This document shows, piece by piece, positions 1 through 11,520 of a stretch of 64,000 bases of DNA; positions within the stretch are counted from its first letter, which is position 1, and each line of letters starts with the position of its first letter. Source of the DNA: Hyperoodon ampullatus. Lineage: Eukaryota > Chordata > Mammalia > Artiodactyla > Ziphiidae. A program made the translations under genes and the position numbers. The stretch is from NCBI GenBank assembly GCA_949752795.1, contig OX457061.1, positions 34,972,425 to 35,036,424 of the forward strand, given 5' to 3'. The notes under the pieces were generated by a model. It had not been told where the DNA came from. It saw only the letters and a list, made by a program, of their open reading frames with translations, and ran no database searches.

Positions 1-390
1 CCTTCTGGGGGAGACCAGTGAGGGCCACTCTAGAAGGACTAACTGCTGGATAGGCATTGGTCTGAGGAAGCTTTGGGTTGGGAGAAACACTGTAGAGGTA
101 GCTCATGCCCAGGAAGGGGGTTCATTGGTGCCTGTGCCTTTTCTCTGCCAGAAACTATGAAAGAGAACTAAGGTAGGGCAGCTGTCAGTGTGAAGAGGGG
201 GCAGCCTGGGCAGCCATTGGCAAGGTCCCTGGTGGGGGCAGGAGGTGACAGGGCTGAGCAGGAAAGACCCAGACTTCCGGTCTCTTGCATTAATAACCAG
301 GTTGAGCTTCCCGGCTCATAAATCAACTCTCTCCTGTCTCTCTCAACTCCTCTGCTATTCTAGGTTCCAGAGAAGATTTTTTTTTTTTTA
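1..390. other. Unique intergenic DNA, no feature recognised
   Basis: No repeat family, exon or RNA gene is recognisable. The stretch ends with a 12-base T run at about 379-390. Confidence 0.5.
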
Positions 391-566
391 AACAGAGGTC
401 CATGGGTCTTCTAAGAGTGTCCATGGAAGAATTCAGGGGGTTCCAGAAAGCTCAGAAATTGTATACAAAATGTTGTAGGCATGTGCATTGCCCTTAAGTC
501 CATAGTTTTTACCAGATTCTCAAAAAGACTCTGTGATCTGCCTCCTGCAAAGCTTAGATCACTGTT
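391..566 (-). mobile_element. Old hAT-type non-autonomous DNA transposon fragment
   Basis: The order 'aacagaggtccatgg... gggggttcca... gaaattgtatacaaaat... gattctcaaaaagactctgtg... gatcactg' follows an ancient mammalian repeat whose other strand begins like CAGTGGTTCTTAACC. It is diverged and I do not name the family. A better-preserved relative with the same type of end starts at 28850. Confidence 0.4.
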
Positions 567-777
567 CTAGATGGTAGCATAAATCACCCCGTAGAACACT
601 TTGCACTTTTGTCTCCTTCAGTCTCTCGTGATAAGAATTTGGCAAAGGCAAAATGTTATAAAAAGGTTTGCACAGCATCAGAAGACCTTGGAGAGCAAAC
701 TCTAGAGGCAAGAAGCAAGAGTCAGGAGTATTCACGAGTAAGTGCTGGCCTAGTCTGAGGACCGTATCTGGCACACC

Positions 778-1455
778 TGGGGTCTTAGCTTGGGCTGCTG
801 TAACAAATTACCATAAATTGGGCAGCTTAAACAACATTTTTTCTTACAGATCTGGAGGCTGGAAGTCCAAGATCAGGGTATCGACAGATTGGGCTGCTAG
901 TGAGGGCCCTCTTCCTGGTTTGCAGATGGCTGTCTGCTTGCTGTGTCCTCATATGGAGGAAGGAGAGAGAAAAGCAAGCTCTCTACTGCCTCTTTTTTTT
1001 TTTTTTTAAAGGAATTTTGCCTTTTTAAAAAAATTTTTTCTTTATTTATTTATGGCTGTGTTGGCTCTTTGTTTCTGTGTGAGGGCTTTCTCTAATTGCG
1101 TCAAGTGGGGGCCACTCCTCATCGCGGTGTGCGGGGCTCTCACTATTGCGGCCTCTCTTGTTGCGGAGCACAGCTTCCAGACGCGCAGGCTCAGTAATTG
1201 TGGCTCACGGGACTAGTTGCTCTGCGGCATGTGGGCTGTTCCCAGACCGGGGCTCGAACCCGTGTCCCCTGCATTGGCAGGCACATTCTCAACCACTGCG
1301 CCACCAGGGAAGCCCTCTACTGCCTCTTCTTTAATCCCATCATGAGGGCTCCATTCTCATGACCTAATTGCCTTCTAAGGCCCCATCTCCATCACACTGG
1401 AGATGTGGGTTTCCACGTTTGAATGGGAGGGGGCACAAACATGCAGTCCATAGCA
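778..1455 (-). mobile_element. ERVL-MaLR solo LTR (MST/THE1-like), split by a SINE
   Basis: The left part (gggctgctgtaacaaa..., ctggaggctggaagtccaag..., gagggccctcttcctggttt) and the right part (atgagggctccattctcatg, cctaattgccttctaaggcc, ...ccatagca) are the two halves of a MaLR LTR in reverse orientation. A SINE at 995-1315 separates them. There is no internal retroviral sequence, so this is a solo LTR or an LTR fragment. Confidence 0.78.
995..1315 (-). mobile_element. CHR-type SINE, long form, inside the MaLR LTR
   Basis: The reverse strand carries the tRNA-like head (gggcttccctggtggcgcag), a B-box-like ggttcgagcc, and a long body with a '...gagtggcccccacttgac...' block. A T run (poly(A) on the element strand) lies at the left end. 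A target-site duplication, tctactgcctctt, flanks it at 982-994 and 1316-1328. An A/T-rich stretch (1007-1045) between the T run and the body is longer than a normal tail. Confidence 0.9.
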
Positions 1456-3640
1456 CCCAGTGATGGGCTAACAAGTGACTCAGGAGCCTTCACTCGGACA
1501 CAGGCACGTCTAGGCAGAAACACATCCAGAATGATACGGATATTGATGAATAAATGAGGTTATGGTCATGATTATAAAAGAGTATTCATTGACCACCTTC
1601 AATATGTCAGGAGTTACATACATGATGAATATATTATATCACTTGATTGTCACAATAATCTTGTAAAATGGATACTGACATCTTTCCCATTTTACAGACA
1701 GAGTAGCTTAAGCTCAGAGAAGTAAATTTCTTAAGGTCATTAAGTGGTAGAATAGAGATTTAAGGTCCAGTTTGTCCAATCCATGCTTCCTGCCAACCTA
1801 AGTAGCTTTGTTACATGCAAACAACCATCATGGTGGTTTGTGGGATGCTGATGTATCTGAGATCTCCTTCAGGGCTCTGACTTTATGATTTTTGAGTTAA
1901 CTGAGAGAGTGACAAGTTAAAAAAATAATTTGTAAGTCACACACTATGTTAGAAATTGGGAGGGATAACCACTTTTCCTTCCCAAAGGGACCACCATGCA
2001 TACCCTGAGGGGGTGGGATTTCTGGAATGCTGTAGAGTTAACAAGAGGGGACTTGGAAAGTTAGAAAAGGGAGGGGGAGGCTGCATTCCAGGCATAGCTC
2101 GTGGTATGAGAAAGCACCAAATTTGGAATGGGACAAACAGATGAAGAAGGTGTCAAGTTCTCTGGGGAGGAGTATGGGGACTGGAGACTAAAAACAGGGT
2201 AAAGCTCTGGCAAGATGCTATGGTGACTTCGGAGCCTGAAACAAAGGAGAACCATCCCAGAACCCTAGGGGCCTCCCCTCCCCCATCCCAACAAAGGGGA
2301 GTTCCGTTTGACAAGGGGACCGAGCCCCAGAGGGAAATGGACTGCCTGTCTATAGCAGGAGATCTCCAGTTCTAGCAGAGAGCTCCCTGGTCACAGGAAA
2401 AGCTATCTCGATTGTGATGGCTCGTCCACTTGCAAAAGATGGTGTCACAAGGGCTTGACTTAGGGAAGAGTGAAAGGTGAGGAACTAGAGGAGGAAAGAG
2501 AGGAACTGAGTGGGAAGAGGGGACATCATGTAGGACTGACAGCAGACACCTGGGTCCCAGCACAGGCATCAACAATCTGACATCCAGATGTGGGTGCACA
2601 GCACTTAATCCAACCCAGATCCTAGAAGGCAACCCTGTCCTCCACGCCCACCCCAGGAAAACTGTCCCCGGAGAGAAAACAACGGGAGTGACATCAGTAC
2701 AGAAGGCAAGCTCAACTGTGCCTCAGAAGTGGCCCTGCCAGCTGCTTTTCCCCAGGGGACAGACACTGCCCTCACTGTGGAGGCCTGGAGAGCAGCTGAG
2801 TGTACATTTCCCAAAGGGCTGAGCCAGACTTGGGGGCTCGTGGGAGTCAGGGAACTGGTATCTCTAATACATGATCTAATGTCTTGTTCGTGCTCACTCC
2901 CTCCTCAGCAGAGCACAGCACACCTTCCTTTGTCAAGTCAGCACAGGCTCCATCCTTGGGGCCTCCCAGAGGGGCTGCCCACACCCCACCCCGCTCAGTG
3001 CTCCTGGCTCCCAGTCAAGCAGATGCCTCTGCGTCAACTCTTTTTCCATCCCCACCTCCCCATGTACGCCTTTCCCTCTAGTGGTATAAACTTAGCTCTG
3101 AATGAATGTAGAAAAGAGGGCACATTCATGTAAACACGGACCAGGTAGCTTCCCAATCTAAGTTTGACACACACACAGATGGCAGAAAAGATCCAAGTTT
3201 CTCTGTTTCCTTCTCTCCTGCTTCTCTCTGCTGCTTCCACTGCATCCTTGGACCCCACACCCTATCCTGCATTTAGCGAAGCTAATTAAATCTGTAGATC
3301 AGAAAGTGCAACTGTTTGACTGGATAAAGCAGAAATCACTTGAGTAACTGAGGAACAATGAGGAGGCAAAGAGAGCCCTAGGTGGTGTTGGGCATTTTCA
3401 TTTATTGGTTTGATTGTCTTAGAAACCCATCAGACATCTGGAAGCCTCTTTTGTCTTATGTGCTAGCTGAGTCTTTTCTCCTGGTAGGCCAAGGCTGTGG
3501 CTGCTACAGAATGTTTCTCAGTCTTACAAACATCACCTCACCCCAGCCCCTGCCTCCACCCCACTGCCCAGTCCTTATGTCCCTGAGTTCCTAACCTTGA
3601 AGGCATCCCTTTCGCTGTAGTCCTTCCCACTCTGAGAGCA
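1456..3640. other. Intergenic DNA, mostly unique
   Basis: Apart from a MIR-like stretch at 1580-1795 I recognise no repeat, exon or RNA gene. Short open frames on both strands look random. Confidence 0.45.
1580..1795 (-). repeat. MIR-like SINE
   Basis: The segment cccattttacagacagagta, then agctcagagaagtaaatttc and aaggtcattaagtggtagaa, follows the reverse MIR core (cccattttacagatgaggaa... ctcagagaggttaagt... aaggtcacacagctagtaag). Confidence 0.6.
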
Positions 3641-3644
3641 TTTA

Positions 3645-3850
3645 TAGTTAGTTCTCAAAACACCTTCTCCCTCATGAGTTCCTTTCACCCTTACAAGAAC
3701 CTTGTGGGGTAGTTAGCTATCTCTGTGCCCAGTTAACAAATAGCAAACCTCAGCTCAGAGCAGTTAAGTTGCCTATCTGAGGTCACACAGTAAGTTGGCA
3801 GAGTTAGGATTAGGACCTAGGGTTGAGATTTTGGCTTGTGCTCTTTCCAC
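3645..3850 (-). repeat. MIR SINE
   Basis: The segment contains cagctcagagcagttaagtt, ctgaggtcacacagtaagtt and 'ggcagagttaggattaggacc', then 'gtgctctttccactctat'. This is the reverse MIR core and 5' half in the expected order. Confidence 0.7.
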
Positions 3851-3984
3851 TCTATCTTGAGCTGCTTTGAGCAAAGTCTGTCTGTCCATGAGGCCCCAGC
3901 TGGGAGGGTTACACTTGGTAAGGAGAAATTTTTTTTGGTGTAGGTTTTTTATTGTTAAATATTGTTTTGCTTTGAAGGGAGCAA

Positions 3985-4640
3985 TTCGGTGGCATTTATC
4001 ACATTCACAATGTTGCGCAAGCACCACCTCTATCTGGTTCCAGCACATCCTTATCGCCCCAAAGGAGACCCCGTCCCACTAATCAGTCACTCTCCATGTC
4101 CCCTCCTCTTCCCTTGAGAATACCAGATTACTTCTGTGTCCATGGATTTGCCCTCCGTGGACATTTCATATAAATGGAATCAAGAAAATGTCGGGCTTCC
4201 CTGGTGGCGCAGTGGTTGAGAATCTGCCTGCTAATGCAGGGGACACGGGTTCGAGCCCTGGTCTGGGAGGATCCCACATGCCACGGAGCAACTAGGCCCG
4301 TGAGCCACAACTACTGAGCCTGCGCGTCTGAAGCCTGTGCTCCGCAACAAGAGAGGCCGCGATAGTGAGAGGCCCACGCACCGCGATGAAGAGTGGCCCC
4401 CGCTTGCCACAATTAGAGAAAGCCCTTACACAGAAACGAAGACCCAACACAGCAAAAATTAATTAATTAATTAATAAACTCCTACCCCCAACATCTTAAA
4501 AAAAAAAAAAAAAAGTGACCTTTGTGACTGTTTTCTCTCAATAGGCATCATGTCCTCAGGGTTCATCCACGTTTTAGCAGATGTCAGAGCTTTGTTCCTC
4601 TTTATGGCTGAGTAATATTCCATTGGAGAATGAGAGTAGA
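3985..4640 (-). mobile_element. Old L1 (L1M-type) 3' end, split by a SINE
   Basis: Left part: 'cggtggcatttatcacattcacaatgttg', 'caccacctctatctggttcc', 'cagtcactctccatgtcccc', 'gacatttcatataaatggaa'. Right part after the SINE: 'ggttcatccacgttttagca' and tggctgagtaatattccatt. These are the reverse-oriented 3' UTR and ORF2 end of an ancient mammalian L1. No usable reading frame remains. Confidence 0.75.
4193..4514 (+). mobile_element. CHR-type SINE, long form
   Basis: This is a full-length tRNA-derived SINE. It keeps a perfect pol III A box (tggcgcagtgg, 4205-4215) and B box (ggttcgagccc, 4248-4258). The body is the long form with the 'gaagagtggcccccgcttgcc' block and an aattaattaa run before the poly(A) tail (4499-4514). 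It sits inside the old L1 at 3985-4640. Target-site duplication is not clear. Confidence 0.9.
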
Positions 4641-4682
4641 TTTATGGGTTCAAACAGAAGTGATAACCTGTACATCCCATTC

Positions 4683-5345
4683 TTTTTTTTTTTACTGAAG
4701 TATAGTTCATTTACAATGTTGTGTTTCAGGGGTACAGCAAAGCGATTCAGATATATTTATTCTTTTTCAGATTCTTTTCCACTATAGGTTACTACAAGAT
4801 ATTGAGTATAGTTCCCTGTGCTATACATTAGGTCCTTGTCGTTTATCTACTTTATATACAGTAGTGTGTATCTGTTAATCCCAAACTCCTAATTTATCCT
4901 CCTTCCCCCCTTTCCCCTTTGGTAACCATAAATTTGTTTTCTGTGTCTGTGAGCCTGTTTCTATTTTGTAAGTTCATTGTATCTTTTTTTTTAGAATGCA
5001 CATATAACTGATAGCATATGATATAGATCTGTCTGACTTACTCACTTAGTGTGATAATCTCTTGGTCCATCCGTGTTGCTGCAAATGGCATTATTTCATT
5101 CTTTTTTATGGCTGAGTAATAGTCCATTGTATATGTACACCATATCTTTTTTATCCATTCATCTGTTGATGGATACTTCCGTTGCTTCCAAGTCTTGGGT
5201 AAATTGTTTTGCTGTGAACATTAGGGTACATGTATCTTTTCTAATTAAAGTTTTCATCTTTTCTGGGTATATGCCCAGGAGTGGGATTGCTGGATCATAT
5301 GGTAACTCTGTTTTTAGTTTTTTAAGGAACCTCCTTACTGCTCTT
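4683..5345 (-). mobile_element. 5'-truncated L1, 3' end of ORF2 plus 3' UTR
   Basis: The T run at 4683 is the reversed poly(A) tail. It is followed by the cetartiodactyl L1 3' UTR (gtatagttcatttacaatgt, gttccctgtgctatacatta, ggtccttgtcgtttatctac). The ORF2 end follows ('tatggctgagtaatagtccattgtatatg', 'atccattcatctgttgatgg', 'gggtatatgcccaggagtgggattgctgg'). It stops near the 'aaggaacctcc' motif, where the copy was truncated on integration. Confidence 0.88.
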
Positions 5346-6367
5346 AGTAAGGAGCAATTTTTGAGACTGACTGGCTATTACCTCTCAGTGAGACCGGCTC
5401 CAAGGGGCCAAACACAAGTTGGATCCATTTTGCCAGTGTATGAGTGTATGGAGGGTGGGCAATGGGTGGGCATGCAGGATTGAAACCCTGAAGACTCCAA
5501 AGGGCATCAGAAGGGCTCAGCATCCATAGGTGGTAGGAGCTGAAGCTAGGCTTTTCCAGTTTCATTATTCATTCCCCAACCAGGAGGGCACACAGGATTT
5601 AACTGATAGTCTACTGTCCCTGCACTGCCAAACCCACAGGAAATCTGTCTCTTGTTAGCAGTGCTGACTTGCAGGATGTGTACGGCATGATTGAATCATG
5701 GCTAACAATGAAAGTGTTGATGGCCCCACTGCAAAAAGGGACTCCAAGCTGACCGGGCACTTCATGGTCATTGTACTAAGGCAAACTAGACTGGCCCCTA
5801 AGCTCTCTGGGAAGTCAGTGACCTGATTGTGTCTACCAGCATCAGATAACCAGACTGGCCTTCCCAAAGACTTTTCCACTTTGTAGCTAATTCACACCCA
5901 AACCTTGAATCAACTCCACCAAGGAACACCTTTAATATGTGGGCATGTAGCTCTCTTCCAAAACACTCCACAATTAAGCTTTTCTTTCCATCTTTTCCTA
6001 GGACTTAATCTGTGTCCTCTTAAGCATTCCCTTCTCATTCCTTCTTATTTATAATCATTAAATTGACTTACTCCAAAAGATAAGGCTGTAGGTGTCTATG
6101 AATCATTAAAGGGGGAGTCTGGTAATGAAATTTCTAGACAATAAATGACAGAGGGCAGAATCCTCCCTTTTAAAAGATGAAAAAAGAGAAGTATCTACTA
6201 ATGTGGAAAACTTAAAGAATATTGATAGTTCACTGCTTTTCTTAAAAGAAAAAGCCTGCATTGCAAAAAAAAAAAAAGCGTACATAAAAGGGTAGATACA
6301 ATCAAGTCACTCACTTGATTTGGTCTATGACAGTTTTAATGAAGAAGTAGTTGGGTTGTATAATTAG
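5346..6367. other. Unique intergenic DNA
   Basis: No recognisable repeat or gene. An A run (6265-6277) and A/T-rich flanks at 6180-6300 are the only low-complexity features. Confidence 0.45.
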
Positions 6368-6560
6368 GACCTGCCATTTTTGGAGCACCTACTATGGTCA
6401 CTCTCAAGCATTTTCCATCTGTTATCTTGATTTCTTGCAATATCCTTATGAGGTTAGAGTTGTTATCCCCCATTAAGGATGAGGAAATTGAGCTAAAGGA
6501 ATTCAAGTTTGTGCAGTTGGTGAGTCTGAGGGCTGGGATTCTAACTTGTCTTTACAGCTC
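6368..6560 (-). repeat. MIR SINE
   Basis: The order 'ggagcacctactatgg', 'tccttatgaggttagag', 'aaggatgaggaaattgagct', 'ggattctaacttgtctttac' matches a reversed MIR. Confidence 0.65.
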
Positions 6561-8969
6561 ATGCCTTTTCTCTGTGTCATGCCCACCTCCCACCTCCTAG
6601 TCCCACTTTTCAAAATTTTTATCAACATCTGAATATCCCAGCAAGGTGAATGTAGAATGACCCCTAACCATCCAGATCCAATTCCTGTATGCTCTCCTTA
6701 TAGCCCCTGGTTTCTTCCAGCAATTCACAGTGTTGATCAACTGACATTGCCAAGGCTAGCCAAGAGAAAATGAGGCCATCAGATAGAAATTCTGCCATTC
6801 ATTTTTAGATGGATTTCTAGTTGCTCTTTTGAATCTTCTATGTAGAGAGCTTAGTCAATCTATACCTTAAGTGACATCCAGCCTAGTTTATTTCCCACAC
6901 TGGCGCCCTGTTTTCTAACTTCTTTCACTCTCTTGCACCATGGGGACTCTCTGTATGGATCTATCATATGAATCCCATTGAGAAAAACATCACATACTTG
7001 AAATCCCATCAACTTTCCCAAATCATTCACAACCACAGGAGCCAGAAGGGCTCCAAGCACTGTTCCCCTCCTTTTGATCCTGTGCAGCCATCACATATGT
7101 TTTTAATGACCATGTATTCTAAAAGATCCTAGGCAAAAGAGAGCTGATACAAATACAAACATTTTGGAGGACCTGGCATCCTTTTAAAATTACTCTTGTT
7201 AATGGAAAGCTTCAGGTTACTCTGAAGTTTCACACAAACTTAGGTTCTGTTCAGCAAGACTTTAACTTTTACTCACTCAGTGGGTCTTGGCAAGTCATTT
7301 CTCTCTCAGTTTACAGAGCTCCCGTTTTTCCCCACAGGGGAGTAGGCTGTGATCATCTGTGGTTCTCAAAGGACTCACACCCTAAAATAGATTCTGCAGT
7401 TTTTATTACCAAAACATCTATTTCGCAAATCTAGCATTCTGTATTCTCTCGATATAATGCTGTGCAATACAGCATCTATCAGAAAAACCATTAGACAATA
7501 CGGGTAGTGCTTATGCAACACAGTTTACTGTCCCAGCAAGAACTAGTGATTTGTTACACACATTATGCACCCATTGTACTAGATCTTTTGAGATTTCAAA
7601 TGTGTGGAGGGCAAAAAGTCACCAATATTAACACTAGACTATGAATTCTTTGTAATACCAAGCCATAGCCTAAAGTCTAGTATAGAATAGCTATACAATA
7701 AAAGTTTATGAAAGAAATGGCATAATTTGGGTTATAAGTGTCTGCGTTTTTAATGGGTTAGATGATTTCAAAATGCTAAAATTTAGAGCTTTGAGGGGAG
7801 AAGTATCGGAAGAGGAGAAAATGTTTGCTCTCTGCTCTTCACGTGCCTTCCTGTTTCACTTAGGGTTCTTAGTCACAAGCAGCAGAAACTGATTCTAGTT
7901 GCTAGGAGCAGAGAAGGCATGAATCGAAAGTGTATTACGTAGCTGGCAGAATAGCTGGGAAGGCTAGAGAAGGAGGCCTGAGCAATGGGCAGGACCAAAG
8001 ATGAGCAGCCAGCCTGAAAGAGTTCTCTAATGCTGTGTCTTCAAGGTCCTTGGCCAGTGCACATGGCTAACTAAGCCCAGATTGCATGCCATGTCATAGC
8101 TTCTGAGGACCTGGGAAACAAATGTCTGGCATTTCCCGGCTTGCATGATGGGAAGTAGCTCTGAATCTCACAATGGCTTGTAATATGGGAATTCCCCAAA
8201 GATGGAAAGGGCTGCACAAATGGGGCAGCCAGAAAAAAAATGTGGAAGATTCTGCTACATTTCCCCCTGGACAAATCCCTAGGGTCCAGCATTCTGAATT
8301 TCTTCTCTCCTTTGACTTTTGGCCATCCCTGCTTTGACAGTCCTCAACACGGAGTAAACAGGAGCCCTGTATATTATGGGTCTCAGGCGGTTAAAAGCCA
8401 CCGAGGAAGTAAATTGGTCATAAGTCTTCTGTCTAGTCCTAGTAAGCCCAGTTAGTACGATGGTTCTAAATCCATCCCTAACTCTTACCTCACCCCATAG
8501 ATATTTAATTTTGTACATGTATTCAGAGAAATGTGACCCAGGAGATTCTGATGCATACTACTGACTGGGAAACGTGTCTTAATTATTCCCAGTTCTCACA
8601 GTTTCTTTACAAGCCATTTCTGTTTTTCTGAAGTCCCCTCCCACACCCCATCAGTCTCAACCAATGGCCCTTCCGTCAGCTGGGAAAACTAGGTTTCCGA
8701 CATACGCTCCCTCAACTTCTCTCTCTTTCAAATAAAATGACTTCATCTTTACCCATTCCATCTTCTGTCCTACTTCATTTTCCCATCTTTCCAAGCCTAA
8801 CTTGGAAAGCCACCAGTGCTCATCTGGATGCCCTCTGGTCTAATCTGGTCTAATGTGAGACCTAATACTTACCTTCCCTTTGGATTGTGTCTTTGGTCTC
8901 ACTTCCCTGGTGCCTAATTCCCTTTGGCCCTGAAACATTCAAGTTTCACCTGATCTAACAACCCTTCAA
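6561..8969. other. Intergenic DNA without recognised gene
   Basis: The stretch is mostly unique. The part around 7640-7710 (ctagactatgaattctttg... aataaaagttt) resembles a worn L2 3' end, and 7865-8000 resembles an old unclassified repeat; neither is secure. No exon with plausible splice sites and a recognisable product is seen. Confidence 0.4.
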
Positions 8970-9490
8970 CTTGACTCTGCTTCCCATAGACCACCTTCCT
9001 GTTCCCCCCCCCACCTTCATCTTTCACATCAAAATATCTGAAAGGAGTGGTTTGTACTCAAGGATGTTCCTTCCCCACCTCTCACTCATTCAAGTCTCTG
9101 TAATTGCTTACAGGCTCACCTACACACACACACAGCTCTCTCAATGTCACCCACGGCTTCCTGGCTGCCCAAGCCTCTTAGTCTGTATCTTTCTTGACCT
9201 CCCCAAACCACCTGACTCTGTTGAAAAACCCTTTCCTCCTGTTGTGGCTTTTTGTAGAAACATCCCTCTGGATTTTTCCTTCTAATCTTCAGATGATACT
9301 TCCTCAGCCTCCTTTCCTGGGCTTTCTCCTCTTCTTGTTCTGTTTTCTTACCCTGGCCATTCTTTCTTTAGCTATAACCACAATGTAGATGACACCCAGG
9401 TATGTGTCCCCAATCCTGATTCTTCTATCTTGAGATTCAAAGCTTTCCAACTGGTCACTTCCAAAAGATGCCTAAGCCTGTCTTCCACTC
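8970..9490 (+). mobile_element. L2 LINE relic with reverse-transcriptase trace
   Basis: The + strand follows the order of the L2 ORF2 reverse-transcriptase region: a 'gttgaaaaaccctttcctcctgt...' block aligning to the L2 'vdHslLl' segment, then 'cctttcctgggctttctcct'. At about 9386 the codons read NVDDTQVCVPNPD, the decayed form of the catalytic Y-A-D-D box. Many stops and shifts make it dead. A (CA)n tract at 9122-9136 is embedded. Confidence 0.5.
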
Positions 9491-9507
9491 CATCTCACCT
9501 TCCATCA

Positions 9508-9625
9508 TCTCTTTTAAAAATTTAGCATAGTAAAATATACATAACATAAAATTTACCATTTTAACCACTTTTAAGTATGCAGTTCAGTGACACTAAGTGC
9601 ATCCACATTGCTGTGCTCTTCTAAT
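9508..9625 (-). mobile_element. Old L1M 3' UTR fragment
   Basis: The segments 'aaatatacataacataaaatttaccatt', 'ttaaccacttttaagtatgc' and 'agtgcatccacattgctgtg' match the reversed 3' UTR of an ancient L1, the same family as at 3985-4192. Confidence 0.7.
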
Positions 9626-9724
9626 TCCTTTTTAATATCTGTGTAACTGGAGGGGAAAGGACCACTTATTCATCACCGGGGGCTGCCCCACCTTCATATT
9701 ACTGGCTGAGCCTGGTGCCTGGTG

Positions 9725-9830
9725 GTTATAAACATGAGCTCTGGAGGGTCTGATCTAAGTTGAAGTCCTAGCTCCATGACTCTGGCCGAGTCCTTCCACC
9801 TCTCTGGTCTCACTTCGCTCATCTTGTATT
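9725..9830 (+). repeat. MIR SINE
   Basis: The segment 'atgagctctggagggtctgatctaag', then 'agtcctagctccatgactctggccgag' and 'cctctctggtctcacttcgc', follows the forward MIR 5' half. Confidence 0.65.
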
Positions 9831-9904
9831 CTCTACTCTTGTTGGGTACGCAGTCACTCTGCCGAAGTACTAAAAGCTTTGTTTATTTCTGAGCTAACAC
9901 CCCT

Positions 9905-10260
9905 CAAAAAACTTGTCCTCTGGAACTGGCACTGGAAGTGAAGAGAAAATGAAGCATTTGAAGAGAGTGATGGGTCTTAGCCAGAAAGCAGAAGTTCTGG
10001 ATATACTGGAGGGGGATGTCAAATCTGGTGTTGGCTTGGATTTACGACACAAACAGCTCCACCTACGCCTGTTATGAAAAGAAAGAGAAAACAATCAATC
10101 AGTGAAACTGTTTTGGTGACTGCTTCAGTCTTTGGGCAGAGTAGTAATTGCTCTTCAAGTGACAGGTGAAACCTCTCTGAATGTTGAAAAGGTGATTTAG
10201 AAGAAATTGCAAGAATTTGCCCAGGAAAGAGGTGATTTGGAGAAATTTGATGTGCCTACT
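9905..10260 (+). pseudogene. Possible relic of a pogo/Tigger-type transposase
   Basis: Translation near 9950 gives KRVMGLSQKAEVLDILEGD, which resembles the start of the CENP-B-like helix-turn-helix of pogo/Tigger transposases (a KxxxLSxKxxILxxLE pattern). The next stretch can be read as a lysine-rich 'K(R/K)KQSISETV' segment in another frame. Stops and shifts are present throughout. Similarity is by eye and weak. Confidence 0.3.
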
Positions 10261-10644
10261 TTTCAAAATGCCTTCTTAAGTCTTGCATATATAGAGTCAT
10301 CAAGGATCTAAAGAGGTCACATTGGTTTTTTCCCCCATGTTTATTTCATTTTATAGAGGAAAGTTTGCTTATGAATGTTGGGAATTCTAGCAGCCCCCTC
10401 CTGGAGGTGAAGACGTATTTTGTTTTTAGCTTTTTGTTTCCTTTTGGACTGGATCTTATCTATCTCTCATTTCCAGCCCAGGGCCTTGCATAAAAGATGC
10501 ACTTTAGAACTGCCGCCTGTTTCAGTAAAGAAGAGGTGAAGTGTTTTGGTGACCAGATCCTACTTTTCCTTTCAGAGACTGAGTACAGAAGTAAAGATTC
10601 TCAGAGTTTCAGCCCAGAACGTCACAGGATAATGTTCAGAACAG
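10261..10644. other. Unique intergenic DNA
   Basis: No repeat or gene recognised in this stretch, which lies 0.9-1.3 kb upstream of the PALM2 start codon. Confidence 0.4.
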
Positions 10645-10785
10645 ATTGCCCTTTACAAAGCACCTTTATACGCATACTTTATCTCATTCAGCACTGACAG
10701 ACACTCCATTTTTCAGATGAGGAAACTGAGGTTCAGAGTGGTTAAGTGACTTGCCCAAGGCTTCACAGCTAATAAGTGATCAAGC
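10645..10785 (-). repeat. MIR SINE
   Basis: The blocks 'tttcagatgaggaaactgagg', 'ttcagagtggttaagtgact' and 'tgcccaaggcttcacagct' are a well-kept reversed MIR core. It lies about 800 bp upstream of the PALM2 start. Confidence 0.85.
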
Positions 10786-10959
10786 CCAGCCTAGCCGAGC
10801 ACCTATAACTACAAACTCTCGGTTGTCTTTCTAACCCACATTTGGCCTCACAGAGGGATGGCCTGTGTTGAACTACACCCTGCCCTTGGCCAACTTGACC
10901 GCTGAGGATCCTGCCATTTAAGGCATGTGGGTGAGGCAGTTGGAAATGTCCCCATGTGG

Positions 10960-11520
10960 AGTCGAAGCGTTTGGCACGAGCTAGAAAGCAGGACGTGCTG
11001 GGGCCCCGCTTTCTGCCAGAGGCCCCTGGGCTGGCGTCTGCACGTCCCCAGTGAGCACGTGTCCACCTGGGCGCACCAACCGTGCGCCCTAGCGGCTCCC
11101 GGTGCGCCCCGGGTGCCAGCCCGCTCGCGCACTGCCCGGCCGCGCCTTGGGGGCCTCCCCACTCCCCGCGGCTGCAGTCCCGGTGTCTCCCGCCCGCTTA
11201 GAGCAGCCCGGGGCTGCGGCCGCGGGTCCCCCACACCCCAGGGGCGGAGCGAGGCGCGGAGACGTCAGGGCGGAGGACGAGCGCTGGGCGAGCGCGCCCT
11301 CCCGGCTGCTGCCAGTGGCCCACGTCCCCGACTGGCGCGGCCGGCGGCGGGGAGATGCAGGGAGCGGCGGCGCTGGGGCGCAGCCAGGCGGCCGGGCGGG
11401 CGGGGGCCAGAGGCTGAGCCGGGCGAGCCAGCCGCGCACACAGCTCTGCCCGCCACCTCCGAAGCGGATCCCCGGACGCCCCTCGGCTCTCCCTGGGTTT
11501 CTAGCAAAGTCCCCCCGGGG
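10960..11520 (+). promoter_or_regulatory. PALM2: CpG island, probable PALM2 promoter and 5' UTR
   Basis: This is the only strongly GC- and CpG-rich stretch in the window and it ends just upstream of the PALM2 start codon. There is no TATA box near the expected start region. GC-box type motifs are visible (gggcggagc near 11241, gggcgggcggggg near 11393) and a CRE-like core, gacgtcag, lies at 11261-11268. This is the usual architecture of a dispersed, TATA-less CpG-island promoter. The transcription start cannot be placed from sequence alone; a 5' UTR within about 11300-11601 is my inference. Confidence 0.72.

Noticed and set aside
4193..4270. tRNA-like sequences with A and B boxes at the heads of the SINEs
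   Set aside because: They are the tRNA-derived heads of CHR SINEs, repeated a dozen times with poly(A) tails and target duplications, not tRNA genes.
10848..11507. Several overlapping open frames of 80-180 codons on both strands in the CpG island
   Set aside because: GC-rich DNA lacks stop codons by composition; only the frame of the PALM2 start has outside support, and only from 11602.
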